Assembly: GCA_036009105.1 (NCBI GenBank)
Contig: DASYMJ010000188.1
Location: forward strand, 1-8,707
DNA length: 8,707 nucleotides
Direction: 5' to 3'
Source: JAFAVZ01 sp036009105
Lineage (GTDB): Bacteria; Acidobacteriota; Thermoanaerobaculia; Gp7-AA8
Every line of letters starts with the position of its first letter. Within the stretch, counting starts at the first letter, position 1. The translations under genes were made by a program, and so were the position numbers. Below the pieces are notes generated by a model. It did not search any database. It had not been told where the DNA came from and saw only the letters and a program-made list of their open reading frames with translations. Of this stretch, positions 1 to 6,397 are shown piece by piece.

Positions 1-1
1 C

Positions 2-1033
2 GACGATCTGCGCCGCGATCATTTTGCGCTGCTGACTTCCGGCTCGACCGGACGTCCGCGGCTGGTGATCGGCGCGCGGCCGCGCGCGGAGGAGCTCGCG
101 CGCCTGCTGCATCGGGTGCAGGACAGCGCGCCCGTGGCGGAGACGATCCTCGCCTTGCCGCTGACCTATTGCTATGCGTTCGTGAACCAGTGGCTCTGGG
201 CGCGCGTGCTCGGGCAGCGCCTCGTGCATACCCGTGGCTTCTCGCATGCGGACAGCCTGCGCGCGGCGCTGCGCAACGCCCGCGAGGCGATGATCTGCCT
301 CGTCGGGATCCAGGTGCCGCTGTTCGCACAGGGCGGCGAGAGCTATCCGGGCGTGATCCGCGTCCATTTCGCCGGCGGCGCGTTTCCGCAGCAGCAGCTC
401 GAGGTCATGCGGCGGGTCTTCCCAAACGCGGAGATCTTCAACAACTACGGCTGCGCGGAGGCGATGCCGCGGCTCGCCGTGCGCCGGGCATCGGATGCAG
501 AGGTGGCTTCGGATATCGGCCTGCCTTTGCCCGGCGTCGAGTTGCTCACTGCCGACAACGGCGAGCTTCGCTTCCGCAGTCCGTACGGCGCGGTGGCTTA
601 CGTCGACAGCGCCGGCCTCCATCGCATCACCACCGACGAATGGGTCCCCACCGGCGACCTCGGCGTGGAGGAGGGCGGTCGCTGGCTGCTCACCGGCCGG
701 GCCAATGAGGTGTTCAAACGGCACGGCGAGAAAGTCACGCTGCCGCTGCTGCTCGAGACCGTGAGCGCGGCGTGGACCGGCCCCGCCGGCTTTTACCGCG
801 AGCGCGATGCCGCCGGCGAGGAAGGACATGTGCTGGTCCTCGCGCCGCGGCCGTCGGACGACGACGTGCACGCCATCCTGCAGAGCTTCCGCGCGCAGCA
901 TCCGCGCGCGCTCTGGCCGCTGCGCATCGAGAGCGCGGAGCGGCTGCCGACATTGCCGAACGGGAAGCTCGACCGCGCCTCGCTGGCTGGTCTCGACTCG
1001 AAGACCGTGCACTGGCGGCAGAGGATCGCATGA
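2..1033 (+). CDS. AMP-forming acyl/aryl ligase (ANL superfamily), 5' partial
   Basis: Predicted to adenylate a carboxylic acid with ATP and pass it to a thiol, most likely the ACP encoded directly downstream. The reading frame is open to the window edge, so the N-terminal part lies upstream; a GTG at 65 is internal because the codons before it (35-61) spell the ATP-binding P-loop TSGSTGRPR. Further ANL core motifs follow in the right order: NNYGCAEAMPR (A5), PTGDLG (A7), GRANEVFKRHG (A8 hinge) and LPNGKLDR with the catalytic lysine at codon 965-967 (A10). About 343 residues are visible, the usual distance from P-loop to C-terminus, so the 3' part is intact. Two positions differ from consensus: the A5 Thr is Ala, and the A8 hinge Asp/Lys is Asn. 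The stop overlaps the ACP start by 4 bp (ATGA). The family is certain. The substrate (fatty, hydroxy, aryl or amino acid) cannot be read from this portion. Confidence 0.9.
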   Translation, partial: DDLRRDHFALLTSGSTGRPRLVIGARPRAEELARLLHRVQDSAPVAETILALPLTYCYAFVNQWLWARVLGQRLVHTRGFSHADSLRAALRNAREAMICLVGIQVPLFAQGGESYPGVIRVHFAGGAFPQQQLEVMRRVFPNAEIFNNYGCAEAMPRLAVRRASDAEVASDIGLPLPGVELLTADNGELRFRSPYGAVAYVDSAGLHRITTDEWVPTGDLGVEEGGRWLLTGRANEVFKRHGEKVTLPLLLETVSAAWTGPAGFYRERDAAGEEGHVLVLAPRPSDDDVHAILQSFRAQHPRALWPLRIESAERLPTLPNGKLDRASLAGLDSKTVHWRQRIA

Positions 1034-1278
1034 CGAACGCCGACAAGCTCCGCGACCTGCTGCTCGACGTGTTCCTGCTCAACGCGTCGGAGTTCCGCCT
1101 CGACCTCACCCGTGACGACATCGACACCTGGGACTCCCTCGGCGTGGTGTCGCTGGCGGTCGGCGTCCACGAGACGTTCGGCTATCACATGACGCCCGAG
1201 GAGGCGGCTTCGGTGCACGGCGTAGCGGATCTGATCGCGCTGCTCCGCTCGAAGGGGATCGATGTCGGGCCGGCCTGA
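1030..1278 (+). CDS. Acyl carrier protein
   Basis: A free-standing 82-residue carrier protein. It would carry an acyl group as a thioester on a phosphopantetheine arm attached to Ser36, which lies in the motif DTWDSLGVV (residues 32-40) at the start of helix II. Length, acidic character and the following helix ending in ETFG are typical of ACPs. The ATG at 1030 is chosen because it overlaps the ligase stop (ATGA) and follows GAGG at 1021-1024 with a 5-nt spacer; longer in-frame extensions would run inside the ligase gene. Its position between an ACP-loading-type ligase and acyl-reducing enzymes suggests a dedicated carrier for this pathway and not the housekeeping fatty-acid ACP, since no fab genes flank it. 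The cognate phosphopantetheinyl transferase is not in the window. Confidence 0.93.
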   Translation: MTNADKLRDLLLDVFLLNASEFRLDLTRDDIDTWDSLGVVSLAVGVHETFGYHMTPEEAASVHGVADLIALLRSKGIDVGPA

Positions 1279-2113
1279 GCTCTGGCCGCTTGCCCGCGTC
1301 GAGTCGCTGGACCGCGATGAGACGGTGGTGTGGGCGACGCCGAGCGTGTGGCCGCTCGTCCGGGCGACGTTGCCGTTCACCATCGACATGCCGCCGTCGC
1401 ACAACCTCATCGTGATCGGCGGCGGGACGCTCATCGATGAAGCGAAGCGCTTCGTGTACGACGAGGCGCCGCGGGTGCGCCTCATCGCGATTCCTTCGAT
1501 CTGGGGCAGCGGCGCCGAGGCCTCGCCGGTGGTGGTTTTGAATCGCGATGGGAGGAAAGAGATCCGCATGGGCGAGGAGTACCTGCCGCACGCGCGCGCC
1601 GTGTGGCCGGAGCTCGCGGCGACGTTGCCGGCCGGGCGCGCGCGGGAGGCGTGCGGCGACGCGTGGGCGCATGCGATCGAAGGCTTTCTCTCGCCGCTCG
1701 CGACGGAGGAGTTGCGCATCGAGATCGCGGCGCTGATGGGAGAGATGATCGCGGTCGGCATCGGGAACGATGCGCGTTGGTTCGAGCTCAGCGCGCGCGC
1801 CGCGGCGGCACAGGCGCGCTCCAGCGTCGGCCTGGTGCACGGCATTGCGCATACGCTGGAGCCGCTGCTCCCCGGCTGGGGCCACGCGCGCCTTTGTTCG
1901 ACGTATCTCGCCCCCGTGCTGCGCTTCGATCGGAAGGGCCTGCCTGATGGAGTCGAGGCGGAGGTGCAGAAGCTCTTCGACGCCGATCGCTACAAGCAGA
2001 CATTGCCAACGCTGGAAACCGCGTGGCGTGACGTGCTGCGCGACCGCTGCACGCGCACGAATGCAGCGCTGGTCCGCCCCGCCGACCTGCAGTTCTTCCT
2101 CGACTACGTATGA
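1262..2113 (+). CDS. Compact iron-containing alcohol dehydrogenase family protein
   Basis: Predicted NAD(P)-dependent, metal-dependent oxidoreductase that interconverts an aldehyde or ketone and an alcohol. The signature is clear: nucleotide-binding IVIGGGTLIDEAKR (residues 50-63), IPSIWGSGAEAS (77-88, matching the family's IPTTxGTGSExS), and metal ligands Asp133 and His137 (GDAWAHAIEG), His193 (GLVHGIAH) and His208 (GWGHA), with spacing close to FucO-type enzymes. The end, DRCTRTN...DLQFFLDYV, also matches the usual C-terminus. It is only 283 residues against about 380 for the family: the N-terminal Rossmann part and several helices are shortened. The missing part is not a frameshift loss, because the ACP gene occupies the upstream DNA. 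The start at 1262 overlaps the ACP gene by 17 bp and is preceded by AAGGGG at 1252-1257. In this operon it could reduce the aldehyde made by the LuxC homologue, or act on a sugar. A sugar-phosphate or dehydroquinate-synthase-like activity is less likely. Confidence 0.85.
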   Translation: MSGRPELWPLARVESLDRDETVVWATPSVWPLVRATLPFTIDMPPSHNLIVIGGGTLIDEAKRFVYDEAPRVRLIAIPSIWGSGAEASPVVVLNRDGRKEIRMGEEYLPHARAVWPELAATLPAGRAREACGDAWAHAIEGFLSPLATEELRIEIAALMGEMIAVGIGNDARWFELSARAAAAQARSSVGLVHGIAHTLEPLLPGWGHARLCSTYLAPVLRFDRKGLPDGVEAEVQKLFDADRYKQTLPTLETAWRDVLRDRCTRTNAALVRPADLQFFLDYV

Positions 2114-3117
2114 GCGAGCTGCTGGAGCTTCCGCCGTTCGGTCCGCGCGACGACGCGCGCTTCCTGGCCGAGATGACCGAGCTGACCCGCTTCCATCTCG
2201 AGGCCTCGCCGGAGCTGCGGCGGATGTGGCCGCATTGGAGCGATGCCGCTTCGGTCGAGGAGCTGCCGTTCGTGCACGTCGGCGTGTTCAAGCACCTCCT
2301 GCTGCGCAGCCGCGGCGCATCGCATCAGCGCATCCTCCGCTCCAGCGGCACCTCCGGCGCGGCGACGAGCCAGATCGCGCTCGATGAGGCCAGCTCGGAA
2401 CTGCAGGCGCGGAGCAGCGTGGCCATCCTGCGCGAGCTGGTCGGCCCGGAGCGGACGCCGCTCCTCGTGCTCGATCGCGCCGCGTCGCTGCGGCAGCGCG
2501 GCGAGGTCAGCGCCCGCATCGCCGCCGCGATGTCCCTCCGCCCCCTGGCCACGGAGATCCTCTTCGTCCTCGGCGATGACGACCGCATCCGATGGGACGC
2601 CGTGCTCGATGCCGCCTCGCGTCACCAGCATCTGCGCGTGTACGGCTTCACATCCGTGCTCTGGCAGGCCTGGACCGCGCGCCCGGAGCTGAATGGCATG
2701 CGGATCGACTTCGTGCACAGCGGCGGCTGGAAAAAGCTGGAGGCGGCGCGCGTGACCCGCGAAGAATTCGACGGCACGCTTTTGCACGGTCTGGCAAAAG
2801 AGTCGCGCGTGGTCGATTACTACGGCCTCGTGGAGCAGGTGGGCATCGTCTACCCGCTGTGCGCGGCCGGCTTTCGGCACGTGCCGGCGTGGGCGGCGGT
2901 GATCGCCCGCGACCCGTGGACGCTCGAGCCGGTGCGCGAGGTGGGGATGCTGCAGTCGATGAACGTGCTGCCGCGAGGTGCGCCGTATCACAGCGTGCTC
3001 ACCGAGGATCTCGGGCGGGTGGTGGATGGCGGGTGTGCTTGCGGACGACAAGGCATGCGCTTCGAGCTGCATGGCCGCGTGCCGAAGGCGGAGACGAGAG
3101 GCTGCGCGAATGTCTGA
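2110..3117 (+). CDS. LuxE-family acyl-protein synthetase
   Basis: In luminous bacteria LuxE activates a fatty acid with ATP, holds it on a C-terminal cysteine and hands it to the reductase LuxC. This 335-residue protein shows the family features: LPFVHVGVFKH (residues 52-62), the phosphate-binding loop SSGTSG (78-83), the central VHSGGWKKLE motif, YYGLVEQVG, and a C-terminal CACGR...GR(V)PKAETRGC. Cys332, four residues from the end, sits where the acylated cysteine of Photobacterium LuxE lies. It is slightly shorter than the usual ~370. The ATG overlaps the dehydrogenase stop by 4 bp (ATGA), and no clear Shine-Dalgarno is seen, so translational coupling is likely. The adjacent LuxC homologue is its expected partner. 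The family is secure; the acyl substrate is unknown and need not be a long-chain fatty acid. A phenylacetate-CoA-ligase-like or CapK-type activity is the main alternative. Confidence 0.9.
   Translation: MSELLELPPFGPRDDARFLAEMTELTRFHLEASPELRRMWPHWSDAASVEELPFVHVGVFKHLLLRSRGASHQRILRSSGTSGAATSQIALDEASSELQARSSVAILRELVGPERTPLLVLDRAASLRQRGEVSARIAAAMSLRPLATEILFVLGDDDRIRWDAVLDAASRHQHLRVYGFTSVLWQAWTARPELNGMRIDFVHSGGWKKLEAARVTREEFDGTLLHGLAKESRVVDYYGLVEQVGIVYPLCAAGFRHVPAWAAVIARDPWTLEPVREVGMLQSMNVLPRGAPYHSVLTEDLGRVVDGGCACGRQGMRFELHGRVPKAETRGCANV
3096..3101 (+). promoter_or_regulatory. Shine-Dalgarno of the LuxC-family gene
   Basis: GAGAGG lies 8 nt before the ATG at 3110, inside the last codons of the LuxE gene. 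It supports 3110 as the start over the in-frame alternative at 2978. Confidence 0.6.
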
Positions 3118-4192
3118 CCTCTCACTGCTCCTCCCCTTCGACCTGGAAGAGCGGCTCGGCCGCTGGCGCGCGGTGCAGCGGGCCATGACGCGCCAGCGGC
3201 CGGAGGCGTTCACGCGGGACGAGTGGGCGTACCTCATCTCGTTTGTGGATGAGCGCCTGCTTCGCGCGCCGTTCGAGCAGCTGTCCGGCGGAAGCCGATA
3301 CCTGGCCGTCCCGCGCGGTCCGATCGCCGTCTGGCTGCCGAACAACGTCAGCCTCCTCGGTCCGCTGACGCTCATCCTCCTCTCGCTGACCGGCAACCCG
3401 ATCCGGGTGAAGGCCGGCTCGCGCGCGGACGATCTCGCCTCCGCGTTCGTGGCCTACGCGCGCGGCGTGGCGGATGTCTTCAACTACGTGACCGTGGAGC
3501 AGTTCGACCGCACCGATCCACGCAATGCCGAGATGGCGGCGGAAGCGAAGGTGCGGATCGCGTTCGGCGGCGACGAGGCCGCGCGCGCCATCGACGCGCT
3601 GCCCCATCCGCTGGACAGCATCGGCTTCTACTTCGCCGACCGCACCTCCGAGACCTGGATCGAGCGGACGGATGACGAGACGCTGCGGACGTTGGCCAGG
3701 GTGTTTGCCATCTACGGTACCGCCGGCTGCACCTCGCCCCGCCGCGTGGTCGTGCTCGATGGCGATGCGCGCCACGTGCGCGACCGCCTCGCCGAGCTGT
3801 GGCCCGCTGCGCGCGACGTGGCCATGCATCACGCCTCGCAAAATGTGATGGTCCGGCAATGGGCCGCCGCCCTCGGTTGGGATGCGATCACGACCTCGCG
3901 CAATGGCGCGGTGCTTGCCGCGGGCGACGCAACGCTGGAACTGCCGCGCTCACTGTTCGTCCTGCCCATCGTCACGGCGTCGGTCGATGAGGCGCTCGCC
4001 ACGCTTCCGCCCAACATCCAGACGCTCGGTCACAATCTGGAAGCGGAGCGGCGCGACGCGCTGCTGCCGCGGCTCGCGCAGACGGCGGTCACGCGCGTCG
4101 TGCCGCTCGGCGCGATGCATCACTTCGGCGCGCTGTGGGACGGCTGGGAGTTCTGGCGCAGCGCGTTCCGGATGATCGAGGTGCAGCCCTGA
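3110..4192 (+). CDS. LuxC-family acyl-CoA/acyl-protein reductase
   Basis: Predicted NADPH-dependent reductase that takes an acyl group onto an active-site cysteine and releases the aldehyde. It belongs to the aldehyde-dehydrogenase fold. The protein has 360 residues. Family features are PRGPIAVWLPNNVSLLG followed by SLTGNPIRVKAGSRAD (together about residues 68-107; cofactor and substrate region) and the catalytic site AIYGTAGCTSPRRVVV, with Cys207 encoded at 3728-3730, equivalent to the nucleophile of Vibrio LuxC. It is roughly 120 residues shorter than luminous LuxC (about 480), largely at the N-terminus. The ATG at 3110 is preferred because GAGAGG at 3096-3101 precedes it by 8 nt. An upstream in-frame start at 2978 would force a 140-bp overlap with the LuxE gene and adds residues that look like out-of-frame LuxE. 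It overlaps luxE by 8 bp. Without LuxAB in the window, the aldehyde presumably feeds the neighbouring dehydrogenase or a glycan/lipid product. Confidence 0.88.
   Translation: MSDLSLLLPFDLEERLGRWRAVQRAMTRQRPEAFTRDEWAYLISFVDERLLRAPFEQLSGGSRYLAVPRGPIAVWLPNNVSLLGPLTLILLSLTGNPIRVKAGSRADDLASAFVAYARGVADVFNYVTVEQFDRTDPRNAEMAAEAKVRIAFGGDEAARAIDALPHPLDSIGFYFADRTSETWIERTDDETLRTLARVFAIYGTAGCTSPRRVVVLDGDARHVRDRLAELWPAARDVAMHHASQNVMVRQWAAALGWDAITTSRNGAVLAAGDATLELPRSLFVLPIVTASVDEALATLPPNIQTLGHNLEAERRDALLPRLAQTAVTRVVPLGAMHHFGALWDGWEFWRSAFRMIEVQP
4178..4182 (+). promoter_or_regulatory. Shine-Dalgarno preceding the CTG start of the GNAT gene
   Basis: GAGGT inside the final codons of the LuxC gene, followed by a 6-nt spacer and then CTG at 4189. 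This is good spacing for initiation, and no ATG, GTG or TTG sits at that distance. Confidence 0.5.
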
Positions 4193-4875
4193 TCCGGGAG
4201 CATCGCTTCAACTCGCGGTGGTGGGGCGGGCGGGTGGGGATCGTGGAGGATGTGGCTGACCTCTCCGAACTGCATCAGTTCGACTGGGTCGAGCTGCGCG
4301 CCGAGCTGGCGACGGCGCCACTCGAGAAGATTGCCCGCGCCGGCTTTTTCCAGGTGGACACGCAGCTGCCGTTCCGCATCGCCTTGCAGCGCGTCCCCGA
4401 AACGCCCAGCCTCGCCGCGCTGCAGATCGAGCGCGGGCCCTTCACCATCGAGACGCAGGACGTCGCGCCCTTCGCGCATGAGCGCTACCGCTACCTGCCC
4501 GGCATGACCGAAGAGCGGCTGACGCGGAGATATGCCGACTGGGCGGTGGAGCAGGTCGATCAACATCCCGAGTGGTGCCTGCGCGTGAGCAGCGGCGGCA
4601 CCACACAAGGCTGGTTCCTCTCGCAGATGACCGAGGAAGGTTTGAACCTCGAGCTGGCCATGCTCCACAGAAGCGCCACCATCTCCGGCGCGCTGCTCTA
4701 CCAGAAAGCGCTGGTGGAGTACGCGAAGCTCGGCGCGCGCCTCGGCTACGCGCGCTTCAGCGTCACGAACACCGCCGTGCTGAACATCTACGCGCAACTC
4801 GGCGCGCGCTTTCTCCCGCCGGTCGGCACCTGGCTATGGGTCACTTCTCCTCGTGGTACTCCTCCTCCGTGTTGA
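4189..4875 (+). CDS. WecD-like GNAT N-acetyltransferase, probable CTG start
   Basis: Predicted to transfer an acyl group, usually acetyl from CoA, to an amine. The N-terminal FNSRWWGGRVG (residues 7-17) and ARAGFFQVD resemble the front domain of dTDP-fucosamine acetyltransferase WecD, which has a similar aromatic-Phe-Gly opening and a later LGF segment. The C-terminal half carries the GNAT pattern: a degenerate CoA loop (RSATISGALLYQKAL) and SVTNTAVLNIYAQLGARF, matching the family's N..al.iY..lGF. The start is uncertain. The WecD-like opening must be included, and the only in-frame ATG/GTG/TTG upstream of it is GTG 4135, deep inside the LuxC gene. CTG 4189 overlaps the LuxC stop as CTGA and has GAGGT 6 nt upstream, so I chose it, giving 228 residues. 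GTG 4234 would cut the motif. The 3' end overlaps the opposite-strand oxidoreductase gene by 35 bp. The substrate could be an amino sugar or an amine made by this cassette. Confidence 0.75.
   Translation: MIREHRFNSRWWGGRVGIVEDVADLSELHQFDWVELRAELATAPLEKIARAGFFQVDTQLPFRIALQRVPETPSLAALQIERGPFTIETQDVAPFAHERYRYLPGMTEERLTRRYADWAVEQVDQHPEWCLRVSSGGTTQGWFLSQMTEEGLNLELAMLHRSATISGALLYQKALVEYAKLGARLGYARFSVTNTAVLNIYAQLGARFLPPVGTWLWVTSPRGTPPPC
4841..4875. other. 35-bp tail-to-tail overlap of two convergent operons
   Basis: The plus-strand GNAT gene stops at 4873-4875 (TGA) and the minus-strand oxidoreductase gene stops at 4841-4843 (TGA read on the minus strand). The last codons of each gene are therefore antisense to the other. 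I see no hairpin followed by a T-run in or near this overlap. Confidence 0.8.
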
Positions 4876-6397
4876 TGGCCCAGATGTTGGACTTGTCCGT
4901 GCGTCCGGCGGCGATGTTGTCCACCGCGACCATCGCCGTGAGCATCGAGTGGTCCTGGTTGTTGTACTTGTGCATGCCGTTGCGGCCGACGAGGAAGAGG
5001 TTCTCGAAGCGGTCCACGTACTCCCGAACCTCGGCGAACCGGTCGTACGAGCCAAAGTACGCCGGGTAGGTCTTCGGGACGCGGATGACGACGCCGTCGC
5101 GCACCGCATCGCGATCGATGATCCCGATCCGCTCCAGCTCATCCGCGGCAAAGCGCAGCATCTGCTCGTCCGGCCAGCGCCACATCTCGTCCGCGGCGTA
5201 GAGGAAGTACTCCAGGCCGATCCACGTCTTCGAGCGGTCGGCCACCATCCACGGGCTCCAGTTGTTGAAGATCTGCATCCGGCCCACCAGCACGTCCGGC
5301 TCCTGGATGTACACCCAGTTGTCGCGCATGTCCTCCACGCGCAGCCGGTCGACGAGCAGCCCCACCGTGATCAGATCCCGATATTGCAGTCCCTCGGAGA
5401 CCGCGCGAACCTTGTCCGGCACGGGTTGATCGAGCGCGCGAATGAGGCTTCGCACCGGCATCGAAGAGAAAACAAAGTCGGCCGCGAAGTCGATCTCGCT
5501 GCCGTCCTCCCGCTTCGCACGGATGGCCGTCACCCGCTTGTTGCCGTTGGTGAGAACGGCGGTGACGCGATGCCGCGTGAGCACCTGCCCGCCCTTTTCG
5601 CGGACGAGGCGCGCCACTTCCTCCCACATCTGCCCCGGTCCGTACTTGGGATAAAGAAACTGCTCGATGAGCGAGGTCTCGGTGTCCTTCTGCGCGATGT
5701 CGCGGCGGCGCGGCAGCAGGCGACGCAAGAAGTGGCCGATGGCGCGGGTGATGGAGAGGCCTTTGACGCGCTGCGCGCCCCACTCGGCGCTGATCTCCGC
5801 GCACGGCACGCCCCACACTTTCTCCGTGTACGACTTGAAGAAGGTGCGGTACAGCTCGCGGCCGAAGCGGTTGATGAAGAACTGCTCGAGATTGCGCTCG
5901 TCGCGGATGGGGAAGAGCATGCTGCGCAGGTAGGAAAAGCCGATGCGCAGCGAGCGGCGCAGGCCGAGCTTGCGCAGCGTCTGGGGCGAGAGGCTCAGCG
6001 GGTAGTCGAAGAAGCGGCGGTGAAAGACGATGCGCGAGCGGCGCTGGCGGAGCAGCATCACCCGGTCTTCCGTCTCCGGATCGGGCGCCGGGCCGTGCGC
6101 CGCGATGGTGGATGAGCGGCGGTGATAGGTGATCGTCTGCCGCGGATCGGCGAGCTTCTGCAGGGGCAGGATGTGCAGCCACCACTCCATCACCCGGTCG
6201 GACTTGGAGAAGAAACGGTGGCCGCCGATGTCGATGCGGTTGCCCTTGTAGTTGACGGTGCGGGAGATGCCGCCCATCTCGTCGCCCGCCTCCAGGACGA
6301 TGGGCAGCACGTCGGTGCGCAGCAGCAGCTCGTAAGCGGCGGTGAGTCCCGCGGGGCCAGCGCCGATGATCACGGCGGTGCGCCGCGCGCTCGTCAT
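4841..6397 (-). CDS. FAD-dependent oxidoreductase, amine-oxidase/UDP-galactopyranose-mutase-like
   Basis: A 518-residue flavoprotein of the NAD(P)/FAD-dependent oxidoreductase group often found in exopolysaccharide loci. The N-terminal dinucleotide-binding fold reads VIIGAGPAGLTAAYELL (residues 9-25), with Glu36 (VLEAG) positioned to bind the FAD ribose, then GGISRT (42-47) and DIGGHRFFSKSD (56-67), which resembles the flavin-contacting segment of UDP-galactopyranose mutases. The C-terminal FAD-binding stretch is VGRNGMHKYNNQDHSMLTAM (about 470-489). No membrane segment or signal peptide is seen, so it is probably cytoplasmic. Its start overlaps the end of the upstream TPR glycosyltransferase gene by 4 bp (ATGA); the upstream Shine-Dalgarno is weak, suggesting coupling. 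Its reaction is unknown; redox or mutase chemistry on a nucleotide- or lipid-linked sugar is a reasonable guess. Protoporphyrinogen oxidase or phytoene desaturase labels often given to such proteins are not supported by context. Confidence 0.92.
   Translation of the reverse strand: MTSARRTAVIIGAGPAGLTAAYELLLRTDVLPIVLEAGDEMGGISRTVNYKGNRIDIGGHRFFSKSDRVMEWWLHILPLQKLADPRQTITYHRRSSTIAAHGPAPDPETEDRVMLLRQRRSRIVFHRRFFDYPLSLSPQTLRKLGLRRSLRIGFSYLRSMLFPIRDERNLEQFFINRFGRELYRTFFKSYTEKVWGVPCAEISAEWGAQRVKGLSITRAIGHFLRRLLPRRRDIAQKDTETSLIEQFLYPKYGPGQMWEEVARLVREKGGQVLTRHRVTAVLTNGNKRVTAIRAKREDGSEIDFAADFVFSSMPVRSLIRALDQPVPDKVRAVSEGLQYRDLITVGLLVDRLRVEDMRDNWVYIQEPDVLVGRMQIFNNWSPWMVADRSKTWIGLEYFLYAADEMWRWPDEQMLRFAADELERIGIIDRDAVRDGVVIRVPKTYPAYFGSYDRFAEVREYVDRFENLFLVGRNGMHKYNNQDHSMLTAMVAVDNIAAGRTDKSNIWAINTEEEYHEEK

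Noticed and set aside
1030..1262. Hidden N-terminal half of the dehydrogenase (frameshift or fusion)
   Set aside because: The DNA just upstream is fully used by an intact ACP gene, so the short dehydrogenase is not explained by a recent frameshift.
793..1845. 350-codon open frame on the minus strand
   Set aside because: It runs antisense across three plus-strand genes with clear protein motifs. Its translation is Arg/Ser/Ala-rich without any recognisable motif, as expected from GC-rich codon bias.
2978..3109. Upstream extension of the LuxC-family gene
   Set aside because: The extra 44 residues are an alternate frame of the LuxE C-terminus, with no LuxC similarity. A good Shine-Dalgarno precedes the ATG at 3110.
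2104..3396. 430-codon open frame on the minus strand
   Set aside because: It is antisense to the LuxE gene and the start of the LuxC gene, crosses their junction, and its product is rich in His, Arg and Ala with no domain pattern.
4853..6115. 420-codon open frame on the plus strand
   Set aside because: It is antisense to the FAD-dependent oxidoreductase, whose FAD motifs are unmistakable. The translation shows low-complexity Val/His/Asp/Arg composition typical of a shadow frame.
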